A stretch of DNA of 64,000 nt. Source: Streptomyces sp. Edi2. Its GTDB lineage: Bacteria > Actinomycetota > Actinomycetes > Streptomycetales > Streptomycetaceae. A program made the position numbers and the translations under genes. A model generated the notes under the pieces. That model ran no database searches. It was not told the DNA's origin and saw only the letters and a list, made by a program, of their open reading frames with translations. Shown here piece after piece: positions 9,006 to 17,061 of this stretch; position 1 is the stretch's first letter; each line of letters begins with the position of its first letter. The stretch spans positions 3,162,001-3,226,000 of the forward strand of contig NZ_JBEJGX010000003.1 in assembly GCF_040253635.1 (NCBI RefSeq), given 5' to 3'.

Positions 9006-9992
9006 CTACTCCCCCTGCCGCCCCGCCGCGATCTGCCGCGACATGATCGTCGTCAGCTCGTACGCCGTGTGGGAGGCGGCCACGCAGGTGATCTCCGCGT
9101 GGTCGTACGCCGGGGCGACCTCGACGACGTCCGCCGAGACCAGGTTGCAGGAGGACAGTCCGCGCACGATCTCCAGCAGCTCGCGGGAGGTGAGGCCGCC
9201 GGCCTCGGGGGTGCCGGTGCCGGGGGCGTGGGCCGGGTCGAGCACGTCGATGTCGATGGAGATGTACAGCGGGCGGTCACCGATGCGCTGCCGCAGCTGG
9301 TCGGCGACCTCGTCCACACCCCGCCGCATGACGTCCGCGGAGGTGACGATGCCGAAGCCCATCTTCTCGTCCTCGTCGAGGTCCTTCTTGCCGTAGAGCG
9401 GACCGCGGGTGCCGACGTGGGAGAGCGCGGAGGTGTCGAGGATGCCCTCCTCGACGGCGCGGCGGAACGGGGTGCCGTGGGTGTACTCGGCGCCGAAGTA
9501 GGTGTCCCAGGTGTCCAGATGGGCGTCGAAGTGCAGCAGCGCGACCGGCCCGTGCTTCTTGGCGACCGACCGGAGGAGCGGCAGGGCGATGGTGTGGTCA
9601 CCGCCGAGGGTCATCATGCGGGCGCCGGAGGCGAGCAGGTCGTCGGCCGCGGCCTCGACCGTCTCCACGGCCTCGTTGATGTTGAACGGGTTCGCGGCGA
9701 TGTCACCGGCGTCGGCGACCTGCGCGAGCGCGAAGGGGGACGCGTCCTGGGCCGGGTTGTAGGGGCGCAGGAGGCGGGAGGCCTCGCGGATGGCGTTGCC
9801 GCCGAAGCGGGCGCCGGGGCGGTAGGAGACACCGGTGTCGAAGGGGACACCGACGACGGCCACATCGGCCCGGCCGCCGACCTCGTCGAGGCGGGGCAGC
9901 CGGGCGAAGGTCGCGGGCCCGGCGTAACGCGGAATACGGGAGGAGTCGACGGGGCCCACGGGCCCGTTGGATGCGCTGGCTGCGGTGGTCAT
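9006..9992 (-). CDS. speB: Agmatinase-family ureohydrolase
   Basis: 328 aa from ATG 9992 ([25 protein letters not shown]); an upstream in-frame ATG at about 10034 ([14 protein letters not shown]...) is possible and neither has a clear ribosome site. Di-manganese ureohydrolase motifs are present: [20 protein letters not shown] and [19 protein letters not shown]. The enzyme removes urea from a guanidino substrate (agmatine, guanidinobutyrate or similar). The nearby symporter, TPP enzyme and PucR regulator fit a guanidino catabolic locus, so guanidinobutyrase is a real alternative to agmatinase. Confidence 0.9.
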   Translation of the reverse strand: MTTAASASNGPVGPVDSSRIPRYAGPATFARLPRLDEVGGRADVAVVGVPFDTGVSYRPGARFGGNAIREASRLLRPYNPAQDASPFALAQVADAGDIAANPFNINEAVETVEAAADDLLASGARMMTLGGDHTIALPLLRSVAKKHGPVALLHFDAHLDTWDTYFGAEYTHGTPFRRAVEEGILDTSALSHVGTRGPLYGKKDLDEDEKMGFGIVTSADVMRRGVDEVADQLRQRIGDRPLYISIDIDVLDPAHAPGTGTPEAGGLTSRELLEIVRGLSSCNLVSADVVEVAPAYDHAEITCVAASHTAYELTTIMSRQIAAGRQGE

Positions 9993-10327
9993 GAGGTGAG
10001 AGTAGGGAGGACCGGGCGCGGGGCCCATGGACATTTGCGGAGACGAGGACAGACCCATTGGACATTTTGGCCATCCGGCCCCGCCCCCCGGGTCCGGGCC
10101 GCGGCGCCCACGTCCCCCGTGCCCTGCCGTGCCCTCCCACTCCCCCCGTTCCTCCCATCCCCCGTTCCTCCCATCCCCCGCTCCTCCCATTCCTCCTGCG
10201 CCTCCCGTCCCCTGCCCGTCCCCCTGGTTTCTTCCGCTCCCCGGTTCCTCCCGCGCCTCCCATGCCCCGGTGTCCGGGCTGCGGAACTCCAACGCCCCGG
10301 AACAGGTGTACGGGCACAATGGGCGCT
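9993..10327. repeat. Pyrimidine-rich low-complexity intergenic tract
   Basis: 335 bp with no gene. From about 10130 to 10270 the plus strand is almost pure C/T, built from degenerate copies of GTTCCTCCCATCCCCC. A CACAAT element at 10317-10322, just before ATG 10328, could be a -10 box for a nearly leaderless transcript of the phosphatase gene. Confidence 0.5.
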
Positions 10328-11125
10328 ATGCCGATAGCCTCCGCAGCCGCCGCCCCTTCCCGCACCGAACTCGTCGACCACCTCGTACGGACCCGGATCG
10401 CCGGTGAGGTCGCCACTCCCCGCGAGAACAACCTCTCCCACTACCGCAGACTCGCCAACGGCGAGCGCCACTACTGGTTCGGCCTGGAGTTCGGCGACCG
10501 CTGGACGGACGAGCAGGATGTGCTGGCCGTGATGGCGGAGCGCTGCGGAGTGATCGACGACCCGCACCACCGGCAGGGCCAGGACACCATCGACCCCGAG
10601 CTGACGGTGGACGCCCTGGACCGGGCGGCCGCGGTGCTGCGCAAGGCGGCGGCCGACGGACAGCGGGTGCTGTTCGCGACCGGCCACCCGGGCGGACTGC
10701 TCGATGTGCACCGGGCAACGGCCGAGGCCCTGCGCGCGGCGGGCTGCGAAATCATGGTCATCCCGGACGGGCTGCGGGCGGACGACGGCATGGTCTTCCA
10801 GTTCGGCGACGTCGCGATGCTGGAGCGCGGCGCGACCCTGTGGCACACCCACTCCCCCGAGCCGATGGCCGCGATCCTCGACGGCCTGGAGCGGGAGGGC
10901 CGGCCGCTGCCGGACCTGGTGATGGCCGACCACGGCTGGGCGGGCTGCGCCGGCCAGCGCGGCATCGACGCAGTGGGCTTCGCGGACTGCAACGACCCGG
11001 CCCTCTTCCTCGCCGAGTCCGAAGGCACCCTCCAGGTCACCATCCCCCTGGACGACCATGTCCTGAGCCCGCGCCATTACGACCCGCTGACGGCCTATCT
11101 GCTGGATGCGGCGGGGCTGGTCTGA
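10328..11125 (+). CDS. Phosphatase-family protein
   Basis: 265 aa from ATG 10328 (MPIASAAAAPSRTELVDHLVRTRIAGEV). The sequence is compact and conserved in style, with RVLFATGHPGGLLDVH, ADHGWAGCAGQRGIDAVGFADCNDPALF and histidines scattered through the core. I recognise it as the actinobacterial phosphatase family usually found beside speB. The substrate is not known. It is divergent from the ureohydrolase. The short spacing and lack of a ribosome site suggest a leaderless mRNA. Confidence 0.7.
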   Translation: MPIASAAAAPSRTELVDHLVRTRIAGEVATPRENNLSHYRRLANGERHYWFGLEFGDRWTDEQDVLAVMAERCGVIDDPHHRQGQDTIDPELTVDALDRAAAVLRKAAADGQRVLFATGHPGGLLDVHRATAEALRAAGCEIMVIPDGLRADDGMVFQFGDVAMLERGATLWHTHSPEPMAAILDGLEREGRPLPDLVMADHGWAGCAGQRGIDAVGFADCNDPALFLAESEGTLQVTIPLDDHVLSPRHYDPLTAYLLDAAGLV

Positions 11126-11159
11126 GCAAGCCGCGCCGGGGGCGGTGCGGCCCCGTGTC

Positions 11160-11420
11160 CTACGCCGCGCCGGGACCGCCGTCGAGGAATCCGAGCAGCA
11201 CGGCGGCCTCCGCACGGAGCCGCTCGGCTCGCTCGGCGTACGCGGGCGCGGTCAACTGCGCGGCAGCCGCCAGCCGTTCGGCGGCCTCGGCGCGTACGAC
11301 CTCCACCACACCGCGCTCGCTTAGCTCGTGCCGCACCGCTTCGGTGACGCCGACACCGACCGGCGCCTGCTCAAGGGGCACGGACGGATTCGCCGGCCCC
11401 CGCGGCACGGAGGTCAGCAC
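11160..11420 (-). CDS. Small helical protein of unknown function
   Basis: 86 aa if started at GTG 11420 (VLTSVPRGPANPSVPLEQ). The frame has good Streptomyces codon bias and an amphipathic helical body (VTEAVRHELSERGVVEVVRAEAAERL...). It begins 23 bp after the methyltransferase gene and is probably last in that operon. AAGGGA overlaps the end of the methyltransferase gene, somewhat far from the GTG. Not recognised. Confidence 0.5.
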   Translation of the reverse strand: MLTSVPRGPANPSVPLEQAPVGVGVTEAVRHELSERGVVEVVRAEAAERLAAAAQLTAPAYAERAERLRAEAAVLLGFLDGGPGAA

Positions 11421-11442
11421 ACGGGCGGGACGCCGGTTCCCT

Positions 11443-12636
11443 TCATCGCACGGCCCAGGAGTCGACCGGGTCATCCAGCCACACCCGCTGCCCCTCCGCG
11501 GTGACGGTGAGACCGAACCGGGTGAGGTCCGGCTCGCCCCGGCCGGCCCACCATCGGTAGGCCGCCTCCACTTCGTCCCACAAACGACGGGGCCCCGACT
11601 GGTACACCGTCGCATCCGGTTCGCCACTGCGGAACACGACGGCGGCCCATGACCGGCTCGTCAGGTCGAAGAACCACGCCTTCGCCGTCCCCCCGTCCGA
11701 CCTGTTGATGACATGGGCACAGTCGGGCACACAAAACCCCATGACGAACCGTGCTGTCTCATAGCGGTCCCCCAGGTCCGTCAGGGCGACCGCCGTCCCG
11801 GACACCTCGGCGTCACCGGGGAAAACCGGAACATGCTCCCTGAACCGGTTCCAGTCCAAGCGCTGATCCCGCAGCTTCATGAACTCGACCATGCGCAGGA
11901 ACGGGCCCGACGCGGAGCCGTCCTCCCGCACGGTCAACCGGACGAGTGCGTCCTGGTCGCTGTAGTGGGTGCCCCAGGGGGCAAGGATGACCCCGCCCGG
12001 CCGCGACTGCTCCAACCAGCGCGGCGAAACGGCTCGCACCCCTGCCGTGACGATCACCCGGTCGTACGGCACCCCGTCCGGCCACCCGCCGCCACCGTCC
12101 CCGTGGACCGTCTCGGGGTGGAGTCCGGCGCGCAGCAACGCGCCTCGGGCTTGATGGATCACCGCCTCGTCGATCTCGACGCTGACCACGTTCCCGCTGC
12201 CCAGCCGGTGAGCGAGGAGCCCGGCGTTCCACCCCGTGCCGGTGCCGACCTCAAGCACCCGCATACCGTCACTCACGTCCAGGTCGCGCAGCATCGCGGC
12301 CACGACTGACGGCATGCTCGCCGAACTGGTCGGCACGGTTCCGGGCTCGCAGCCCGTGTGCGCTCCGTCGTCCCACTGGGTGACGAGCGGGACGTTCGCG
12401 TACGCGGCCAGCTCCCACCCTGCGGAATCACTGCTCCGGGAGACGGGCACACTTCGGCCGGTCGCCATGTCGTGCGCCCAGACGAGATCCGGCAGGAACA
12501 GCGCTCGCGGAACGGCGCGGAACGTCTCCATCCAATCGGGCGCCAGGGCACCCGCTTCGAGGAGGGACCGCACCAGCTCGTCACTGGCACGGTGCCCCTG
12601 CTGAGGGTTGAGCGCGCTAGCGTCAGACTCAGCCAA
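11443..12636 (-). CDS. PIMT-like SAM-dependent methyltransferase
   Basis: 397 aa if TTG 12636 is the start, overlapping the GNAT stop by eight bases. The longer open frame upstream is out-of-frame GNAT sequence, and an internal GTG is possible. Motif I is VLEVGTGTGWNAGLL, with an acidic post-I motif VVSVEIDEAVI and the protein-isoaspartate-methyltransferase layout (N-terminal helix DELVRSLLEAGALAPDW...VPRALFLPD). The extra C-terminal domain of about 170 residues (from FLRMVEFMKLRDQ) is found in actinobacterial homologues beside RiPP or regulator genes. It probably O-methylates a carboxyl group of a peptide or protein (inference). Coupled to GNAT upstream. Confidence 0.8.
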   Translation of the reverse strand: MAESDASALNPQQGHRASDELVRSLLEAGALAPDWMETFRAVPRALFLPDLVWAHDMATGRSVPVSRSSDSAGWELAAYANVPLVTQWDDGAHTGCEPGTVPTSSASMPSVVAAMLRDLDVSDGMRVLEVGTGTGWNAGLLAHRLGSGNVVSVEIDEAVIHQARGALLRAGLHPETVHGDGGGGWPDGVPYDRVIVTAGVRAVSPRWLEQSRPGGVILAPWGTHYSDQDALVRLTVREDGSASGPFLRMVEFMKLRDQRLDWNRFREHVPVFPGDAEVSGTAVALTDLGDRYETARFVMGFCVPDCAHVINRSDGGTAKAWFFDLTSRSWAAVVFRSGEPDATVYQSGPRRLWDEVEAAYRWWAGRGEPDLTRFGLTVTAEGQRVWLDDPVDSWAVR

Positions 12637-13162
12637 CGGACCTGACCATCGCCGCCAGGACCGGTGAGGCAGCTGACGGCTGGCTCTGGCCGATGTCTTC
12701 GTATCCCCAGGACTCGTAGAGACGGTGCACCTTTCCGTCTCCGGCGAGCGGGTTGACCATGAGAGTGACGTACGGCTCGTTGCGGTCGGCAAGGAGGGCG
12801 TCATGAATGCGTCGGGCGATGCCCGTGCCTCGCCAGGGGACACGAACGCCGATTTCCTTGAGGGCTGCGGCGTGCCGGTCGGTGTATTGAGCCGACGGAG
12901 AGGGCGTGACGCGTTTCCACCAACGGTCGCCAGAAGCAATGGTGTTGGCATACGCATAGCCGATGGGCTTTCCCTGCGCATAGGCGAGGATCGCCTCCCA
13001 GCCCCGTTCCTGAGAATGGCGGTCAAGTCGCTCAGCGAAGGCGCTGACCGCGTAGTTCGGAAGGTGCAAGAGGTCCGCGCGGACATCGGCGTACACATCC
13101 AGGAGGTCTTGCCGGGCCGGTCCGAGCGAGTGGAACGTGCGCAGCTCGACGGTAGGCGTCAT
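12629..13162 (-). CDS. GNAT-family N-acetyltransferase
   Basis: 177 aa from ATG 13162, with GGAAGGA seven nt upstream; ATG overlaps the stop of the upstream regulator (ATGA). GNAT features: the IGVRVPWRGTGIARRIHDALL motif A loop for acetyl-CoA, and the C-terminal KVHRLYESWGYEDIGQ. The substrate is unknown. It is translationally coupled to the regulator before it and the methyltransferase after it, so the three act together. Confidence 0.88.
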   Translation of the reverse strand: MTPTVELRTFHSLGPARQDLLDVYADVRADLLHLPNYAVSAFAERLDRHSQERGWEAILAYAQGKPIGYAYANTIASGDRWWKRVTPSPSAQYTDRHAAALKEIGVRVPWRGTGIARRIHDALLADRNEPYVTLMVNPLAGDGKVHRLYESWGYEDIGQSQPSAASPVLAAMVRSVG

Positions 13163-14442
13163 ACCGATTCCTTCCAGGTGGTGTGTGCGTACTGATTCCA
13201 CATGTGAGTGGTAGGGCTGTTCGGCGCCAAGGTGTGAATCTCGGTGTGAAAGCTGCGGAGCATCCGGGCGACCCGCGGGTGATGTGCAGCAGCATCGACG
13301 GGGACCGTCATGGCGGTCGCGACGGCAGGTCCCACATCCCCTTGGCCGAGTTGAGCGCACGCCAGCCGAGTGGTGGCGATGGCCTTCGACCGTTGCATGT
13401 GTGGCCGGAGGGCCGCCAAGCATCGGTGCGCGTGCGCTTCCGCCGTCTCGTAGTCGCCGAGTGCGAGGTATCCGGTGAGCGCGAGGGAATCCAACTCCGC
13501 CTGGTCGTAGAACGAGGTCATCCACACAGGCCGGTTGGCGCCCGGATCGGCGCGGTCCATCGCTTCCTGGGCCTGGGCGAAGCTGCGTCGAGCGGCCGTG
13601 ACATTTCCGGCAACACCATGAATGGCGGCTTGTCTGGCAAGACCGAGGGATGCGAACAGCGGATCGCGGCGTGTGAGGGAGAGACTTCGGGCAACGTCAT
13701 TCGCAGCCGTTGCTTCAACCGGGCGCCCCATGTGCCGGTACAGCGTCCCGGCGTGCGACCAAATTCGGAATTTGATGGCCGGATCGGCTGCCAATTCGGC
13801 GAGTGCTTGTGCCTCCCGCATATGGACCACTGCGTCTTCGTAACGCCGCCCGTCGATTGAAGCCCACATCGCCGAAGACCGGAATGCCGCCGCGCATGCG
13901 TACACATAGGCACGCACTCGCTGACTGGCACTCCCGGAGTTCTGCAAGGCCAGGGCCTCGTCGGCGAGCGCTGCTGCTTTCTGCTCGATACCCAACCGAC
14001 CACCATGCCGGTGGTCACTCGCGACGATCTCCGCGAAGCGTTGTTGGAGTCGGACAACGTCGCTCGTCCCGACGCGGCGGCTGGAGCCGGAAGCAGGTGC
14101 GGCCGCGACAGCGGCCAAGGCCGTCCCGGCGGTGAGGAAACGACGGCGTTCCACGGGGTCCTCCGGCGGTGTGGCGGGGGCGGACGACGGGGCACGGCCC
14201 CGCGGTACGAACCCTAAGGCGGTAGCGGGCAGCCCGGTCACTTTCTCCAGCGCGACCCGGGTCGCCGACTTCGGCCACCGCACCCGGCCGGCTTTCCAGT
14301 CCCGCACCGACGAACCGTCCAGTCCTCCGACTCTCCCGGTGAGATCCCCGACTGCCGAATTCACCGCCTCGGCAAGCAAATTGGAGCTGTAACCGTGCTC
14401 CCTCATCCATGCTTCGAGCGTCGTATTCCGCAAGGTGGCCAT
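13159..14442 (-). CDS. HTH/TPR transcriptional regulator
   Basis: 427 aa from ATG 14442 (MATLRNTTLEAWMREHGYSSNLLAEAVN). The N-terminal 75 residues form an XRE-like DNA-binding domain (GLDGSSVRDWKAGRVRWPKSATRVALEKVTG). A short TAT-like stretch RRRFLTAGTALAAVAAAPASG at about residues 99-119 follows, and then a TPR-rich helical domain to the end (VHMREAQALAELAADPAIKFRIWSHAG and onward). This architecture is widespread in Streptomyces regulators of accessory clusters. It heads the left operon and faces the right operon across a palindrome, so it is the likely regulator of both. Confidence 0.85.
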   Translation of the reverse strand: MATLRNTTLEAWMREHGYSSNLLAEAVNSAVGDLTGRVGGLDGSSVRDWKAGRVRWPKSATRVALEKVTGLPATALGFVPRGRAPSSAPATPPEDPVERRRFLTAGTALAAVAAAPASGSSRRVGTSDVVRLQQRFAEIVASDHRHGGRLGIEQKAAALADEALALQNSGSASQRVRAYVYACAAAFRSSAMWASIDGRRYEDAVVHMREAQALAELAADPAIKFRIWSHAGTLYRHMGRPVEATAANDVARSLSLTRRDPLFASLGLARQAAIHGVAGNVTAARRSFAQAQEAMDRADPGANRPVWMTSFYDQAELDSLALTGYLALGDYETAEAHAHRCLAALRPHMQRSKAIATTRLACAQLGQGDVGPAVATAMTVPVDAAAHHPRVARMLRSFHTEIHTLAPNSPTTHMWNQYAHTTWKESV

Positions 14443-14711
14443 GTACGGAAGGTAGCCCCGCTCCCGTCACATCGTCAGCCAAAGGGATAGCCAAATCGCC
14501 CTAGGTGCTGCGGAAAAGAGATCAGCTGATCTCCCTAATCGCCTTGCCCTGGCACCGCGTTAGCTGGTCATGAGCCGACTGCGAAGCTCCGGTGCCTGAG
14601 GTGGCCGTGGTACGCGCCTCTCGGGTTCCCGGGACCACGCGGCGGTTCTGCGGGCCCCCGCACTCCGGTCGTGCACAGCCCGCCTCCGCAGCGAACTGGA
14701 GGACCACCAAG
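14443..14711. promoter_or_regulatory. Divergent control region with perfect 16-bp palindrome
   Basis: The gap between the two accessory operons holds GAGATCAGCTGATCTC at 14518-14533, a perfect palindrome 75 bp upstream of the regulator start. It is a strong operator candidate. The ribosome site GGAGGA lies just before ATG 14712. No other gene is visible here. Confidence 0.6.
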
Positions 14712-14903
14712 ATGCCGACTGCATCAATCACTCGCCATCCCCCCGCCGATGCCGCTCCACGCTCCCGCTCGGCCCGCTCCGTACAGGCCGGCACGAAGCG
14801 CCTGCCGCCCGAAGCTCACGCCTTCCGGCGTCGGCACGGCGACCCCGTCGGCTGGGATTCCGGCGAATGGGCCGCCTACCTCGGTCTCGGGGGCGCGTCA
14901 TGA
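14712..14903 (+). CDS. Small basic protein, unknown
   Basis: 63 aa from ATG 14712 (MPTASITRHPPADAAPRSRS), with GGAGG nine nt upstream. It ends DPVGWDSGEWAAYLGLGGAS; its stop overlaps the next start (ATGA at 14900-14903). Basic N-terminal half, Gly/Trp-rich tail. Not recognised. It is the first gene of the right operon. Confidence 0.6.
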   Translation: MPTASITRHPPADAAPRSRSARSVQAGTKRLPPEAHAFRRRHGDPVGWDSGEWAAYLGLGGAS

Positions 14904-15094
14904 CCGCGGGGTGGGATGCAGTTCCCGCCTCGACGACATGGACGGTCCACGAGATCACGGGCCAGGCGTGCCCGTGCTGCCACTCCATCTACAGCCTGGC
15001 ACGGGAGAAGGTCACCGGTCCGGACGACCGTCACACATGCCGACCCTGCACCGTCCTGATCGGCGTCTCCACGGAAGCGGAGGCCGCGCGGTGA
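14900..15094 (+). CDS. Small zinc-ribbon-like protein
   Basis: 64 aa from ATG 14900, overlapping the preceding stop by four bases. Two CxxC pairs, ACPCCHS and CRPC, separated by about 20 residues, suggest a zinc ribbon. The stop overlaps the next GTG start (GTGA), so translation is coupled. Function unknown. Confidence 0.65.
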   Translation: MTAGWDAVPASTTWTVHEITGQACPCCHSIYSLAREKVTGPDDRHTCRPCTVLIGVSTEAEAAR

Positions 15095-15285
15095 CCCAGA
15101 AGCTGCCGCAGGTCGGAGATGAGGTCGAGTACGCCCCCGGGCGGCTGGCTGTCGTCACGGACATCCGCAAGGGCGTCCCCTACCTGCGGAGGTCGGGGAT
15201 CGGGGAATGGCCGGTGCGGGACCCGGCAGGTCTGACGGTGAAGCGGACACGGGCCCAGCGGATCGCGGACGGTGATCCGTGGTGA
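15091..15285 (+). CDS. Small protein, unknown
   Basis: 64 aa from GTG 15091 (VTQKLPQVGDEVEYAPGRLAVV). The sequence is KOW/SH3-like in feel, predicted beta-rich (GDEVEYAPGRLAVVTDIRKGVPYLRR). It is coupled to the zinc-ribbon gene by a GTGA overlap. A 94-bp gap then separates it from the radical SAM gene. Not recognised. Confidence 0.6.
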   Translation: MTQKLPQVGDEVEYAPGRLAVVTDIRKGVPYLRRSGIGEWPVRDPAGLTVKRTRAQRIADGDPW

Positions 15286-15379
15286 GCCGCGCCTACGCCC
15301 CGGCCCGGAACGCCGATGTGCCGCTCGCCCGGCCCGGGGCGACCTGCCGAACCACAAGCACGCGACCAAGGAGCACCTC

Positions 15380-16396
15380 ATGGCCGTTCCTCTCCCGAAA
15401 GCCGATGTGGACTGGACTGCGCTGCGGAACTTCGCGGCACTGCGCGGACAGCTCAGGGTCTCTCTCACCCCCATCTGCAACGTGAAGTGCTGGTTCTGCC
15501 ACAACGAAGGCGACGTACCGCCGCCGTTCACCCACCTGCATCGCGACGCTCGACCACGCGCCCGCGAACTGGCCGCCGCCGACTACGTGGACGTGCTGCG
15601 CGAGCTGATCGGCGCCGGTTTGAGGCGGGTGTACTTCACTGGCGGTGAGCCGCTGGCGTCGAAGCTCGCGCGGCCGGTCCTCACTCAGCTCCCCGTCAGG
15701 GGCCCGGATGTGTCCTATGCGCTGATCACGAACGGGCTTCTGGTGCGCACGCATCAGGACTGGCTCGCCACGACCGGTCTGGACAAGGTGAAGGTCTCCC
15801 TGCACTACTTCTCCGACGACTCCTTCCGGGCCATCGCCCAGACCCGGTCCAGCGTTGCGACCGTCCTGGACGGGATCGAGGCCGCGCGGGAGATGTGCGA
15901 GCGGGTGGAGCTGAACACGCTCATCCAGCGCGAGAACGAGCACGAGCTGCAAGACATCCTCGCCTTCGCTCTCGACCGCAGGATGCCGGTGCAGTTCATC
16001 GAGCTGGTCGACACCGACTTCCACATCGGCCGGAAGGCCTCAGCTGTCGGTGCGCAGGGAATCATCGACCACCTGCGCACCCTGACCAGCGACGAGGAGG
16101 TAGAGGTCTCCGGTGTCGGCCAGGGCCGGAGGATTTTCCGCATCGACGGCATCGAGATCGACGTCATCCACCGTGAACTGGGCCGCCACCACGTCGGTCA
16201 GTGCGGAACCTGTCCCGTGCGGGCCAAGTGCGTCGAGGGTTTCTGGGCTTTGCGCATGGACCACGCCGGCGGTATCCAGCCCTGCCTGCTGCGGGAGGAC
16301 TTGCGCAGGGACATCCGGCCGCTGCTGGCCGATCCGGAGACCATTCCCCTGGCAGTGGCCCAGCACGTGGCCGCCTTCACCGAGGGCACCCTGTGA
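15380..16396 (+). CDS. Radical SAM protein, MoaA-like
   Basis: 338 aa from ATG 15380, with AGGAG seven nt upstream. The radical SAM motif is CNVKCWFC (Cys33, Cys37, Cys40), followed by the SAM-binding GG(E)P region YFTGGEPLASK. At the C-terminus Cys275, Cys278, Cys284 and Cys302 form a likely auxiliary Fe-S cluster, as in MoaA and twitch/SPASM-type enzymes. No other molybdopterin genes are near, so moaA itself is unlikely. It is translationally coupled to the kinase (GTGA). The substrate is unknown; a nucleotide, sugar phosphate or peptide is possible. Confidence 0.9.
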   Translation: MAVPLPKADVDWTALRNFAALRGQLRVSLTPICNVKCWFCHNEGDVPPPFTHLHRDARPRARELAAADYVDVLRELIGAGLRRVYFTGGEPLASKLARPVLTQLPVRGPDVSYALITNGLLVRTHQDWLATTGLDKVKVSLHYFSDDSFRAIAQTRSSVATVLDGIEAAREMCERVELNTLIQRENEHELQDILAFALDRRMPVQFIELVDTDFHIGRKASAVGAQGIIDHLRTLTSDEEVEVSGVGQGRRIFRIDGIEIDVIHRELGRHHVGQCGTCPVRAKCVEGFWALRMDHAGGIQPCLLREDLRRDIRPLLADPETIPLAVAQHVAAFTEGTL

Positions 16397-17061
16397 GCCC
16401 CCTGCGCGCCCCGTACACACCCGGGGCGCAAGAAGGCCGCAGAGGGCCGTTCGTGGTACTGGAAGGCGTCTCTGGTGTCGGAAAGTCCACACTCACCCGC
16501 CTCCTGGCCAAACGGCTCGGCGCAACGGCCATCCACACCCTTCCCGAGCCGCACACCGGCCTGTCCTCTGCGATCAACGCACAGCTTCGGCCGCTGCCGC
16601 AGTTCGCCTTCTACCTCTCCGGCCTCCTGCACGCCTCCGACGTCGTACGCGAGGCGCTGACGGCGGGGCCGGTGATCGCAGACCGGTATGCCTCCTCGGT
16701 CATGGCCTGCCACACCGCCGTCAACGGGGTCGGCCTGGAGCAGGTGAAGAAGCTGATCGCCCCCTTCACGCCGTACCTGCTGGCACCGGACGTCACGTTC
16801 TACCTCGCCGGCTCCGATCGTTCGCTGAAGAAGCGGTTGGGGACCAAGGCGGACGTGAAGCAGGACGACACCGAGCTGTTCGGCGTCCCCGGCCGCCTGG
16901 CCACACTGCGGGCGAACTTTGATGCCGTGGCCGAAGAGGACCCGAGCGCGGTCACGCTCCCCACGGACGGGCAGCGCCCGGACGACCTGGCCGACATCAT
17001 CATCAAGCACCTGGAGGCGAGGCGTGCTCAACCCGATCGACACCGCAGCCGTCATCCGTGA
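16393..17061 (+). CDS. Thymidylate-kinase-like P-loop kinase
   Basis: 222 aa from GTG 16393, overlapping the radical SAM stop by four bases. The Walker A motif is VLEGVSGVGKSTLTRLLAKRLG (about residues 23-44). The DRY-type motif VIADRYASSVMACH and a lid-like region SLKKRLGTKADVKQDD follow, as in dTMP kinase and deoxynucleoside kinases. It differs from housekeeping Tmk in its flanking sequence and operon context. It probably phosphorylates the nucleotide or other product handled by this operon (inference). Confidence 0.85.
   Translation: MSPLRAPYTPGAQEGRRGPFVVLEGVSGVGKSTLTRLLAKRLGATAIHTLPEPHTGLSSAINAQLRPLPQFAFYLSGLLHASDVVREALTAGPVIADRYASSVMACHTAVNGVGLEQVKKLIAPFTPYLLAPDVTFYLAGSDRSLKKRLGTKADVKQDDTELFGVPGRLATLRANFDAVAEEDPSAVTLPTDGQRPDDLADIIIKHLEARRAQPDRHRSRHP

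Noticed and set aside
13159..14442. TAT-like stretch RRRFLTAGTALAAVAAAP as a secretion signal
   Set aside because: It lies at about residue 100 after a DNA-binding domain; the same feature occurs in the regulator at 50556 and is probably a linker helix, not an export signal.
15279..15485. Small frame starting GTG/ATG-like before the radical SAM gene
   Set aside because: Reads into the radical SAM gene in another frame, lacks a ribosome site and gives a Ser/Arg/Thr-rich product.
15380..16396. Interpretation as moaA (molybdopterin synthesis)
   Set aside because: The N- and C-terminal cysteine pattern is MoaA-like, but no other moa genes are present and the operon carries unrelated enzymes.
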